This document shows positions 1 through 6,328 of a DNA stretch of 64,000 nucleotides, piece after piece. The translations under genes and the position numbers were made by a program. Origin of the DNA: Pseudomonas fluorescens (GTDB taxonomy: Bacteria > Pseudomonadota > Gammaproteobacteria > Pseudomonadales > Pseudomonadaceae); contig NZ_LVEJ01000036.1 in assembly GCF_001648775.1 (NCBI RefSeq), positions 62,001-126,000 on the forward strand, read 5' to 3'. The number at the start of each line of letters is the position of its first letter. Position 1 is the first letter of the stretch. Below the pieces are notes generated by a model, which saw nothing but the letters and a program-made list of their open reading frames with translations, was not told the DNA's origin and did not search any database.

Positions 1-206
1 ATCGGAATCGCCTGTCCTGCCGACTGCCCACGGGCGGTCAGGGTGATGTCGAGCAGCTTGGCCGCCTTCTTCGCGTCTTCGTAGAAGATCTCGTAGAAGT
101 CGCCCATGCGGTAGAACATCAGCTGGTCCGGGTGCTGATTCTTCAGGCGCCAGTACTGCTGCATCATCGGGGTGTGGGAGGACAGGTCTGAAATAGCTTT
201 ATTCAT
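1..206 (-). CDS. mutS: DNA mismatch repair protein MutS, N-terminal part (cut by window edge)
   Basis: Reading the minus strand from the ATG at 204-206 gives a protein starting MNKAISDLSSHTPMMQQYWR and continuing with QLMFYRMGDFYEIFYEDAKK, the classic MutS mismatch-binding domain I with its DFYE segment (the Phe-x-Glu mismatch-sensing motif lies just beyond in this family). Only about 68 codons are inside the window; the rest is beyond base 1. MutS recognises mismatched bases and recruits MutL. It is transcribed away from the tailocin island and forms its left chromosomal anchor. Identity is clear despite the truncation. Confidence 0.96.
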   Translation of the reverse strand, partial: MNKAISDLSSHTPMMQQYWRLKNQHPDQLMFYRMGDFYEIFYEDAKKAAKLLDITLTARGQSAGQAIP

Positions 207-403
207 CAGGGGTTTAGCTTTACCGGGAAAAGTGACAAGGCAAAAACGGGGTCGTTTGCATCTACGAAATAGCGAGTGTTTGCCAGCGATGCGGCCCGTG
301 GGTTGATTCAGTGGGACGGAGTATGAAGTTTTTTTGAGGTGGATGCAGCAACGCGCGGCCGCTCGGGTTGGCATTGTGTCCTATAGTGCCGAAAAGCTAT
401 CGA

Positions 404-1204
404 ATGATCAGAACGCGTGGGTGCAAGGCAAGTCGAGGAAGCAGCTTGGAACAGTCAGAGGGCATCGGCTCACAAGCGTCAGCGAGCGATTGTTACTACG
501 ATTCAGGAAAAATGACCCTCAGCCGGGCGCGGCGGTCAGCCTTGCTGGGCAGCAATGAAAGCGACCTGCTGCTGGCGCTGATAGCCGGCGTGACCGATAA
601 GGAACAGCTCATCTCCAGGGTCTGGGGGGAGCGTGGGCTGGTGATTTCCGACAGCAGTTATTACAAGACCCTGCACATGCTTCGCACGCATTTCGCTGAC
701 GTCGGGTTACCTCGGGACAGTCTCAAGACCTTGCCTCGCCGTGGCGTAGTGCTGTTGTGTGAAATCCGGTTGGTCAGCGCACAGACTCAAGCCTCTGAGT
801 CGTCGCCTGCGGTGGTAAACGATGCTGAACCATTCATCGTCGACGCTCCCTCGGTGAAAAAGCCATTCAGTCGTTACTGGCGCTTCCTTTTACCAGCAAT
901 CCTGGTGCCGGCGATTGCTCTTCCGGTCTTTTACGCTTATCTGGTGTTTAAAAAACCTGCTGATCTGGAGGAGTGGAAACTCATCTGGCAAGAAGGCGAA
1001 GCGAAGTTGTATGTAGAAGAAAGTGAAAGAATGTCCAAAGAGGATATTGTCAAAGCGCTCAGCGAGTTCGAACCACCCATTGTATTGTCCGATATTAACT
1101 ACTATGTGCGAAAACCGCTCTCCCAATTACTGGTCAAGTGTATCAAGCCGGAAAGTAAGGGGGAGGCCATATGCGTGAACTACCAACTCGTTGGAAAAAA
1201 GTAA
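404..1204 (+). CDS. ToxR/MarT-like winged-helix membrane transcriptional regulator
   Basis: A winged-helix DNA-binding segment (LLLALIAGVTDKEQLISRVW, then a GLVISDSSYYKTLHMLR recognition part, then LPRRGVVL) is followed by one membrane segment (about residues 159-182, PAILVPAIALPVFYAYLVF) and a short periplasmic tail with two cysteines (Cys-x9-Cys). This is the layout of ToxR/CadC/MarT one-component regulators, which bind DNA from the inner membrane. The ATG at 404 is chosen; a TTG at 368 in the same frame is possible. The first about 35 residues do not resemble the usual first beta-sheet of the domain, so an N-terminal frameshift or wrong start is possible. It overlaps the next gene by 34 bases, suggesting coupling. 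Target genes unknown. Confidence 0.72.
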   Translation: MIRTRGCKASRGSSLEQSEGIGSQASASDCYYDSGKMTLSRARRSALLGSNESDLLLALIAGVTDKEQLISRVWGERGLVISDSSYYKTLHMLRTHFADVGLPRDSLKTLPRRGVVLLCEIRLVSAQTQASESSPAVVNDAEPFIVDAPSVKKPFSRYWRFLLPAILVPAIALPVFYAYLVFKKPADLEEWKLIWQEGEAKLYVEESERMSKEDIVKALSEFEPPIVLSDINYYVRKPLSQLLVKCIKPESKGEAICVNYQLVGKK

Positions 1205-1662
1205 TCGCACTGTTTGGCGTCCTGTCTGTAGGCATCTTTGGTGCTCTGATTATCAAGTATTTCTATTTTATTAATCGCGATATTCCACGCGCACCCTGTT
1301 TTGCATCCATCGATTTTGTGCATACTCAAGATCACAAAGTCCGTTGGCATGGCGTTGGTGATATGACGATCGATCCAAAGGAGGGCGCTCTCTATGTGTA
1401 CTACGTCGTCAAAACCCCTGAAGGCAAAATTTATACCTATGATCGAAAGTTCGAGATTGCGTTGACGTATCTGGACACTTCCAGGTTTCTGTTCAAGACG
1501 CGTTCGATTGTAAAGTTTGATGCGGACACTGCAGGCGATGAACTTCCTTTTATGGAAAGAGGTTTTCAAGGCGGTATGGTGACGTTCAATTACTTCTCCG
1601 ATGCCGAGTATTACTACAACATCAATAACCTGATCAATGGCGTATGTCATGTCCCTCGCTAG
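1171..1662 (+). CDS. FidL-like single-pass membrane protein, partner of the upstream regulator
   Basis: 163 residues: an N-terminal membrane anchor (residues about 10-32, VIALFGVLSVGIFGALIIKYF) and a soluble periplasmic domain with two cysteines near its ends (PCFASID and GVCHVPR). Size, topology and position directly after a MarT-like regulator match the MarT-FidL arrangement known in enterobacteria, where FidL is an inner-membrane protein of uncertain role; ToxS is a functional analogy. A strong ribosome site (GGGGGAGG) lies four bases before the ATG and inside the preceding gene, so both are probably translated from one mRNA. The role as modulator of the regulator is inferred from context. 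Confidence 0.65.
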   Translation: MRELPTRWKKVIALFGVLSVGIFGALIIKYFYFINRDIPRAPCFASIDFVHTQDHKVRWHGVGDMTIDPKEGALYVYYVVKTPEGKIYTYDRKFEIALTYLDTSRFLFKTRSIVKFDADTAGDELPFMERGFQGGMVTFNYFSDAEYYYNINNLINGVCHVPR

Positions 1663-1863
1663 CGCAAACCCTTGAGGTGCAAGGCCTCTGGGCGAGTAAG
1701 TAAGACTGAGTAAGATGCCAGTAAGGCCTCGACGGTCCTGCGTTGTTAATGTGATTCGAGTCAAGCCAACAGCCCCTGCGACGACCGGAGATTCAGCCGC
1801 AGTGCGGCTGTTTAGTTGCCTTGAATGACATGATGATGTTTAAGCTGTAGAGGAAGGTTATAA

Positions 1864-2220
1864 ATGCTCTGGTTTTGCGTGCGCAGTTCTCACGGGGCCA
1901 AGTTTCCCGCCTGGAAACGATCGATTGCAATAAATCGGGAAGGTGTTGTGTTTGTACCAGCGGTTATTGCTGGAACAGAAAAGGACGTCAGTTTTTCTAC
2001 GTTGTCCGATCACACTCCGGTTTTGCTTTGCTTCGATCATGTTTACGTACCAGTGGCGTGGATGGTCGAACACTTTCCGATGTGCAGAACTCGCTGTCGC
2101 GACATGATGATGGCGGCACTTTTGGGTGTGCGAGAAACTTTAGGTTGTCGTAAGGCATGGTCTCGGGTGAGCCACTTCCGTGGACGCGCTGGAGAAAAAA
2201 ATTATATGGGATTTGTCTAA
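1864..2220 (+). CDS. hypothetical protein, possibly not a real or an intact gene
   Basis: An open frame of 118 codons begins at an ATG six bases after a good ribosome site (AGAGGAAGG), and its TAA overlaps the ATG of the next gene (TAATG), the usual geometry of translational coupling. Against it: the predicted protein (starting MLWFCVRSSHGAKFPAWKRS) has no recognisable domain, is rich in Cys, Trp and Arg, and a second overlapping frame at 1875-2153 is almost as long. It may be a decayed gene or simply the leader of the DUF1090 gene. No function is suggested. Confidence 0.3.
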   Translation: MLWFCVRSSHGAKFPAWKRSIAINREGVVFVPAVIAGTEKDVSFSTLSDHTPVLLCFDHVYVPVAWMVEHFPMCRTRCRDMMMAALLGVRETLGCRKAWSRVSHFRGRAGEKNYMGFV

Positions 2221-2600
2221 TGAGACCGAGTCTGTTTTGGCATCTGTCTCTGCTGACGGGTAGCGTTTTGATCATCGATAGTTCATGGGCTGGCGCGCGG
2301 GAAAGTTGCGCACAGCGCCGCGCCGAACTTGTGTTGCAGATTGAGCGCGCTGAGGCGGCGGACAATGTTTATCGCACGTCCGGTCTGAAGCAGGCACTTG
2401 CCAATGTCGAGCGTTATTGCCAAGAACCCTCCGCGCAAGATGACCGTTCAAGCGCCCTCCAAAAGGCCGCAGCCGAAGTGCGACGCAGACAGAGCTATCT
2501 GCAGGCCGCGCGTCGGTACGGTGATGTGAAAGTCATCAAAAAACAGGAAGCCAGGCTCGAACGGGCTCAGACAAAACTGCAAAAGCTCATGGATGAGTAA
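2220..2600 (+). CDS. DUF1090 family exported protein (YqjC-like)
   Basis: 126 residues starting MRPSLFWHLSLLTGSVLIID, with a signal peptide ending near SWAGA. The mature part has a single early Cys (ESCAQRRAELVLQIERA), a second Cys (VERYCQE) and then a long charged helix (RRRQSYLQAARRYGDVKVIKKQEARLERAQTKLQ). This is the pattern of the DUF1090 family, periplasmic helical proteins of unknown function. The start is taken at 2220 because the signal peptide begins there; the frame stays open upstream to 2157. The ATG overlaps the stop of the preceding doubtful ORF. Confidence 0.7.
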   Translation: MRPSLFWHLSLLTGSVLIIDSSWAGARESCAQRRAELVLQIERAEAADNVYRTSGLKQALANVERYCQEPSAQDDRSSALQKAAAEVRRRQSYLQAARRYGDVKVIKKQEARLERAQTKLQKLMDE

Positions 2601-2689
2601 AGGGGCAACCACCACCAACGAACCGCAGCAGGTGTTCTTTTTCAACTCTGCAATTGAACCTGCTCATCAGCGACACCGGAAAATTGAAT

Positions 2690-2872
2690 ATGAAAAACAT
2701 CCTTATCTTTGCTTCAGTCTTTACTTCTGCTGTGCTGATCTCTGGCTGCACCGCCACCGACTGGGTGCATGCTGCTGGTGGAATCATGGGCGCCAAAGAC
2801 GATTACGACAGGAAGGCCAGAACCGATCGGCTTAAAAAAGCCAATGCTGCCGCGCGACGCGTCAGAGGCTGA
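2690..2872 (+). CDS. small putative lipoprotein
   Basis: 60 residues starting MKNILIFASVFTSAVLISGC. The lipobox LISG-Cys at residues 17-20 predicts cleavage and lipidation at Cys20. The mature protein (about 41 residues) is hydrophilic and basic at the end (ARTDRLKKANAAARRVRG). No family recognised. It lies 89 bases after the DUF1090 gene, on the same strand and in the same lower-GC patch; it may be part of the same transcript. A small outer-membrane or periplasmic-face lipoprotein is the only supported statement. Confidence 0.6.
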   Translation: MKNILIFASVFTSAVLISGCTATDWVHAAGGIMGAKDDYDRKARTDRLKKANAAARRVRG

Positions 2873-2960
2873 CAACATGTTACAACCGGGCCTTTATTCA
2901 ATTCAAAATGATGGCTCGGCAATATCATCTTGAGGCTGAATTCATATTTATGCGTTAATT

Positions 2961-2974
2961 ATGCAAATCAGCAT
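2961..2974. promoter_or_regulatory. putative repressor operator, ATGC-N6-GCAT copy 1 (before prtR)
   Basis: A 14-bp dyad, ATGC AAATCA GCAT, lies 27 bases before the chosen prtR start. The same ATGC-N6-GCAT dyad occurs three times at 3832-3899 after prtR. Placement on both sides of the repressor gene is the expected layout for autoregulation. Operator function is inferred from repetition and position. Confidence 0.55.
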
Positions 2975-3001
2975 TTGTCTTCGCGAATAACTTCAAGCAC
3001 T

Positions 3002-3745
3002 ATGCGCGTTATGCAAAAACGCAACGTAGCCTCCGTCTTAAGAGCACTGCTCGACCAGCACGGGATCTCCCCCACGGAGCTCCACCGTCGCACCGGCGTG
3101 CCTCAATCCACTCTCTCGCGGATTCTCAGCGGGAAGATCGTCGATCCCTCGGATAAACACATTTCGAAGATTGCCGAATACTTCAACGTGAGCACTGATC
3201 AGTTGCGCGGACGTGCGGATGTCGCGGCGTCGGCCGGTGCCGTGCGTGACGACGTGCACGCGGAACTCAAGGACATAATGCTGTGGGACGACGATACGCC
3301 TGTCGATGATGACGAAGTATCGGTGCCGTTCCTTCGCGAGGTTGAATTGGCTGCTGGATCAGGAAGATTCGTCATCGAAGAGAGCGAGCGCTCTAGCCTG
3401 CGCTTTGGAAAGCGTAGCCTGCGCCATAACGGTGTGCAGTTCGACCAGGCCAAATGCGTGACGGTCCGGGGTAACAGTATGCTGCCGGTACTGCGCGACG
3501 GTGCCACCGTCGGCGTTAATGCGGGCAAGTGCGGCATCGGCGACATCGTCGATGGCGACCTCTATGCAATCAATCACAACGGGCAATTACGCGTGAAGCA
3601 ACTCTACCGTCTGCCCACCGGTATTCGCCTGCGCAGCTTCAACCGTGATGAGCATCCGGACGAGGACTACAGCTTCCAGGATATGCAGGAGGAGCAAATC
3701 GTCATCCTCGGTCACGTCTTCTGGTGGGGCATGTACGCCCGATAA
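3002..3745 (+). CDS. prtR: PrtR/CI-like S24 self-cleaving repressor of the tailocin island
   Basis: 247 residues. Residues about 8-70 form a Cro/CI-type helix-turn-helix (GISPTELHRRTGVPQSTLSR). Residues about 110-245 form a LexA-like S24 peptidase domain with the catalytic Ser in RGNSMLP (Ser159), the Lys in LRVKQLY (Lys199) and an Ala-Gly bond (118-119, ELAAGSG) at the expected self-cleavage site. In this family RecA filaments formed on damaged DNA stimulate cleavage and so induce phage-tail bacteriocins. It lies upstream of, and on the same strand as, the tailocin genes. The ATG at 3002 has only a weak ribosome site; Met at 3011 is an alternative. No PrtN activator gene follows it. Confidence 0.88.
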   Translation: MRVMQKRNVASVLRALLDQHGISPTELHRRTGVPQSTLSRILSGKIVDPSDKHISKIAEYFNVSTDQLRGRADVAASAGAVRDDVHAELKDIMLWDDDTPVDDDEVSVPFLREVELAAGSGRFVIEESERSSLRFGKRSLRHNGVQFDQAKCVTVRGNSMLPVLRDGATVGVNAGKCGIGDIVDGDLYAINHNGQLRVKQLYRLPTGIRLRSFNRDEHPDEDYSFQDMQEEQIVILGHVFWWGMYAR

Positions 3746-3763
3746 AGCCACCCGCTCAGACAA

Positions 3764-3790
3764 AACCCGCCCATCGGCGGGTTTTTTTTT
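3764..3790 (+). terminator. intrinsic terminator after prtR
   Basis: AACCCGCC-CATC-GGCGGGTT stem followed by a run of T residues, 19 bases after the prtR stop. It separates prtR transcription from the tailocin promoter downstream. Confidence 0.9.
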
Positions 3791-3831
3791 GCCTTTGAGA
3801 AACCGTAGAACCCTTGTCTGACGGGGCTCCT

Positions 3832-3845
3832 ATGCGTCCATGCAT
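3832..3845. promoter_or_regulatory. putative repressor operator, ATGC-N6-GCAT copy 2
   Basis: ATGC GTCCAT GCAT, 14 bp, same dyad as at 2961, 3863 and 3886. It lies 31 bp (about three helical turns) upstream of the next copy, so cooperative repressor binding on one DNA face is plausible (inference). Confidence 0.55.
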
Positions 3846-3862
3846 TTCTCGCGCATAAATAA

Positions 3863-3876
3863 ATGCATTTACGCAT
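3863..3876. promoter_or_regulatory. putative repressor operator, ATGC-N6-GCAT copy 3
   Basis: ATGC ATTTAC GCAT, a 14-bp dyad whose last base is the first base of the -35 hexamer TTGACT. A repressor bound here would block sigma-70 contact with the -35 element. Confidence 0.6.
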
Positions 3877-3904
3877 TGACTGCATATGCATGAATGCATA
3901 TCCT
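3876..3904 (+). promoter_or_regulatory. sigma-70 promoter of the tailocin operon
   Basis: TTGACT (3876-3881), a 17-base spacer and TATCCT (3899-3904) form a good sigma-70 promoter directed at the tailocin genes. Operator-like dyads abut the -35 box and fill the spacer, so the promoter would be silent while repressor is bound. Transcription would start near 3911. The hexamers and spacing are visible; activity is inferred. Confidence 0.65.
3886..3899. promoter_or_regulatory. putative repressor operator, ATGC-N6-GCAT copy 4
   Basis: ATGC ATGAAT GCAT, 14 bp, lying in the spacer between -35 and -10 and touching the first base of the -10 hexamer. It is 23 bp downstream of copy 3. Confidence 0.6.
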
Positions 3905-3970
3905 TGCCACCAAGCCGCTCGACAAAGCGGCTGGCAAGACAGCTCTTTAGTTCGACAAGAACAGGCAGCG

Positions 3971-4081
3971 ATGAACCGGCCTCAACGGTTCAGAGGGTTG
4001 GCAACTGACCCGGGTGTGCAGCGTAAAGCACCAGAAGCAGTTATCCGGCGGGCAGGGACCGCGGTCGGAAAAACAATTTGA
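3971..4081 (+). CDS. possible 36-residue leader peptide
   Basis: This short frame (MNRPQRFRGLATDPGVQRKA...) starts about 60 bases after the predicted transcription start and has an imperfect ribosome site (CAGGCAGCG). It is basic and has no known family. It is the only open frame of note in the 270-base leader before the first strong terminator hairpin, so it may be a leader peptide or merely chance. Otherwise the leader (3905-4168) holds no recognised gene. Confidence 0.25.
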   Translation: MNRPQRFRGLATDPGVQRKAPEAVIRRAGTAVGKTI

Positions 4082-4155
4082 ATGGACTCGTACCGCGCCA
4101 GTAGCGCCGAAAGGTCAGCTTCCTTCTTGAACACAGGATTTGAAGGAAGGCGAAG

Positions 4156-4205
4156 GAGCGCATTACTGAAAAGCCCGGCTTGCTGCCGGGCTTTTTGGAA
4201 TGCCT
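4156..4205. repeat. 50-bp direct repeat, copy 1 (contains a terminator)
   Basis: This 50-bp block recurs at 5291-5340 with 46 of 50 identical bases; all four differences are in the hairpin loop region. The two copies bracket the two tail-fibre-assembly genes, so the segment between them looks like an inserted or duplicated cassette. Confidence 0.85.
4169..4196 (+). terminator. strong intrinsic terminator before the first fibre-assembly gene
   Basis: AAAAGCCCGGC-TTGCT-GCCGGGCTTTTT: an 11-bp perfect stem with a 5-base loop and T run. It lies between the predicted tailocin promoter and every structural gene. Confidence 0.85.
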
Positions 4206-4259
4206 ACCTGGGCAGGAACTGAAAGGCCGGGATACCGGCAATCAATAAGGATGATGAGC

Positions 4260-4676
4260 ATGAAAAAGTACGCACGTGTTGTTGCGGGCAAAGTCGACAA
4301 CATTTTTGAAACCGCTAACCCGATCACCGATGAGTTTCCAGCGGATCAAGTCTGGGTGGATGTCAGCGCGCTGCCCAAGATCGACTACTCCTGGAACGCG
4401 GTAAACACCGACGGCGTCTGGACATTTACCGACAGCGATATGTGGGGCCAGCCGTCCTTGCTGGCTATCCAGTTGCGTAACGCAAGAACAAATCGTCTCG
4501 ATAAGGCCAACACCACTCTGGCGACGTCGGCCCTGGTGCAAAAGGTTGAGCTGGGGCTGGCCACGCCGGCTGAGGAAACTGCGCTACTGGAATACAAGCA
4601 GTTCTTCATCGCACTGAGCAACGTCAACAAACAGCCGGGCTACCCGCTGACTGTTACCTGGCCTGAAGTTCCGTAA
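4260..4676 (+). CDS. tail fibre assembly chaperone (Caudo_TAP type), copy 1
   Basis: 138 residues from MKKYARVVAGKVDNIFETAN to TVTWPEVP. The N-terminal strand region and the C-terminal ATPAEETALLEYKQFFIALSNV...GYPLTVTWPEVP are typical of phage tail fibre assembly proteins, which help fold and attach receptor-binding fibres. The ATG at 4260 is preferred because AAGGA lies eight bases upstream; ATGs at 4251 and 4254 are in frame but too close to that site. It is not beside a fibre gene; it lies about 4.6 kb upstream of fibre A and 24 kb upstream of fibre B. It is clearly paralogous to the next gene. Which fibre it serves cannot be seen. Confidence 0.75.
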   Translation: MKKYARVVAGKVDNIFETANPITDEFPADQVWVDVSALPKIDYSWNAVNTDGVWTFTDSDMWGQPSLLAIQLRNARTNRLDKANTTLATSALVQKVELGLATPAEETALLEYKQFFIALSNVNKQPGYPLTVTWPEVP

Positions 4677-4819
4677 ACAGCGTTTGCTGCGCCGATACCG
4701 ACATTCGCAGTGCATCGCTGAAAAGCTCGGTGGATAACCGGGCCTCTTCAACGATGCGTGCCCGATATTTACTCAGCGCCTAAAGCCAACAGTCGCGATG
4801 AGTGCCAGCAGGAGAAACA

Positions 4820-5260
4820 ATGAACCGCTATGCCTTTGTTCGATTCAATTACTCGAAACCCTTCAACAAAGTTCTGGTGATCGTGGACGCTGTGGAGAAA
4901 CCCACGGCCATGCCAGTGGAAGCGAAGTTGTCGAATGGTTATTGGGTGGATATCAGCACAAACCCGGCAGTCCAGGTGGGATGGAAGGGCACCACGACCA
5001 ATTACGTCGATTGGGAATTCAGTGAACCAACCTATCAAGAACTCGAAAAGGATGTGGCGCAGGAGGCTCTGGAGCTTTTGTCTGCAGCGGGGCAATGGTT
5101 GATGCTCAATTCTCTGCATTACAAAGTGGACATTGGTGTCGCCACGCCTGAAGAACAAGCGCTGTTGCTCGCCTACAAACAGTACTGCGTGGGTCTCAGC
5201 GACATGAAGCAACAATCCGGCTATCCGTCCACCGTCAACTGGCCGGTGGCTCCCTTCTGA
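4820..5260 (+). CDS. tail fibre assembly chaperone (Caudo_TAP type), copy 2
   Basis: 146 residues from MNRYAFVRFNYSKPFNKVLV to STVNWPVAPF. It shares with the preceding gene the order YWVDI...W-(N)-W-F, then an ATPEEQALLLAYKQYCVGLSDM block and a GYPSTVNWP end, so the two are diverged paralogues. AGGAG lies six bases before the ATG. It is followed by the second copy of the 50-bp terminator repeat. Probable role: folding or mounting of a tail fibre, perhaps that of tailocin B, which has no such gene beside its own fibre. That assignment is inference. Confidence 0.72.
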   Translation: MNRYAFVRFNYSKPFNKVLVIVDAVEKPTAMPVEAKLSNGYWVDISTNPAVQVGWKGTTTNYVDWEFSEPTYQELEKDVAQEALELLSAAGQWLMLNSLHYKVDIGVATPEEQALLLAYKQYCVGLSDMKQQSGYPSTVNWPVAPF

Positions 5261-5290
5261 TTCGGTCATCCCTGTCATGACCTCTATCGA

Positions 5291-5340
5291 GAGCGCATTA
5301 CTGAAAAGCCCGGCCCTGTGCCGGGCTTTTTGGAATGCCT
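5291..5340. repeat. 50-bp direct repeat, copy 2 (contains a terminator)
   Basis: Near-identical to 4156-4205. Together they bracket the two fibre-assembly paralogues. After this copy the sequence continues into the holin gene, probably the ancestral arrangement. Confidence 0.85.
5304..5331 (+). terminator. strong intrinsic terminator before the holin gene
   Basis: AAAAGCCCGGC-CCTGT-GCCGGGCTTTTT, same stem as at 4169-4196 with a different loop. It lies between the repressed promoter and the tail genes. Confidence 0.85.
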
Positions 5341-5403
5341 GCCTCAAGAGAAAACGATTGAACCCAACACACACCATTCATCCAACATTCCCGGAGGCGT
5401 GAC

Positions 5404-5742
5404 ATGACAAACGAGCAACAAGCGTTGGCGGACATGCCGATCTGGCTGGTCATCCTGCTCGCCGTGGTGGGCGGGGTGTCCGGCGAAATGTGGCGCGCGG
5501 ACAAGGAGGGCGCCCGCGGCTGGTCACTGCTGCGGCGCCTGGCCTTGCGTTCTGGCGCCTGCATGATCTGCGGCGTGTCGGCGATCATGCTGCTGTATGC
5601 CGCGGGATTATCGATCTGGGCGGCTGGCGCTTTCGGTTGCCTGACCGCCATGGCCGGGGCCGACGTGGCCATTGGTCTGTACGAGCGCTGGGCCGCCAAG
5701 CGTATTGGCGTCTGCGAAGTCCCACCCCGCGACCAGCCTTAA
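5404..5742 (+). CDS. holin (small membrane protein of the lysis cassette)
   Basis: 112 residues with two or three membrane segments: MPIWLVILLAVVGGVSGEMW (about 11-30), CMICGVSAIMLLYAAGLSIW (about 53-72) and AAGAFGCLTAMAGADVAIGL (about 73-92), ending in a charged tail. Position at the head of the tail operon matches the holin of R-pyocin clusters. It would form inner-membrane holes that release the endolysin encoded at the far end of the island. A GGAGG site lies seven bases before the ATG. It is probably shared by both tailocins, as no second holin is present. Confidence 0.82.
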   Translation: MTNEQQALADMPIWLVILLAVVGGVSGEMWRADKEGARGWSLLRRLALRSGACMICGVSAIMLLYAAGLSIWAAGAFGCLTAMAGADVAIGLYERWAAKRIGVCEVPPRDQP

Positions 5743-5812
5743 CCTCAAATGTTATTCGTGCCGCCCTTTGGGCGGCAGGGCTGCGCGTGGACGATTGAAA
5801 AGGAGGTCATGT

Positions 5813-6328
5813 ATGCCCACACCGATCCAGCAGCCGTCGCAACTGTTCACAGCTATTGCGACGACGCTGCGCAACACCGCCGGGTTCAACATCATTGTCG
5901 GCAATCTCGACGATTTCACTGCGCCTGGCGATCAGGCCTGGGTACTGATCGACTTTGACCGCAACGCATCAGGATTGCGCGGTGCCGATGGGCGTATCGC
6001 ACATGCGATGACGTTGTCATTGCAAGTTATCCCGGCGCACGCTGCGACCGCGTTCGCAGCGTGCGATCTGATCGCCGTGTTGAAAAATCTGATCACCGAC
6101 AACCGTTGGGGGCTGTCCGGCGATCAGTGTGATCTGCCGATGAACATCGATGGCTTGCCATCATTGCTCGGCCAGCAATACAAGGCCTGGACCCTGACGT
6201 TCGATCAGATCCTCTACCTTGGCCCGACCCTGCTTGACGACCCGCTTGGCATCCCGAAATTCGCCCGCACCTGGGAAGTCAGCAATATCGACGACCCCGA
6301 CCAATACACCGCGCTGGAGGCTGACTGA
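5813..6328 (+). CDS. tailocin A: tail terminator/completion protein (Gp37-like)
   Basis: 171 residues starting MPTPIQQPSQLFTAIATTLR. An alpha/beta fold is suggested by segments such as DQAWVLIDFDRNASG and HAMTLSLQVIPAHAATAFAA, as in Gp37-like tail terminator proteins that cap the tube. The place between holin and spike matches the uncharacterised gene at that position in the R2 pyocin cluster. The ATG at 5813 follows AAAGGAGGTCATGT; the frame is open upstream but unsupported. The stop overlaps the next ATG (TGATG). The exact role is inferred mainly from order. Confidence 0.65.
   Translation: MPTPIQQPSQLFTAIATTLRNTAGFNIIVGNLDDFTAPGDQAWVLIDFDRNASGLRGADGRIAHAMTLSLQVIPAHAATAFAACDLIAVLKNLITDNRWGLSGDQCDLPMNIDGLPSLLGQQYKAWTLTFDQILYLGPTLLDDPLGIPKFARTWEVSNIDDPDQYTALEAD

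Noticed and set aside
334..558. 74-residue frame preceding the winged-helix regulator
   Set aside because: It could be the displaced N-terminus of the regulator, but I could not match it to the family start, so it is only mentioned under that gene.
2930..4260. PrtN-type activator gene and P-boxes
   Set aside because: No frame between prtR and the tail genes encodes a PrtN-like protein, and no repeated P-box pattern was seen apart from the ATGC-N6-GCAT dyads.
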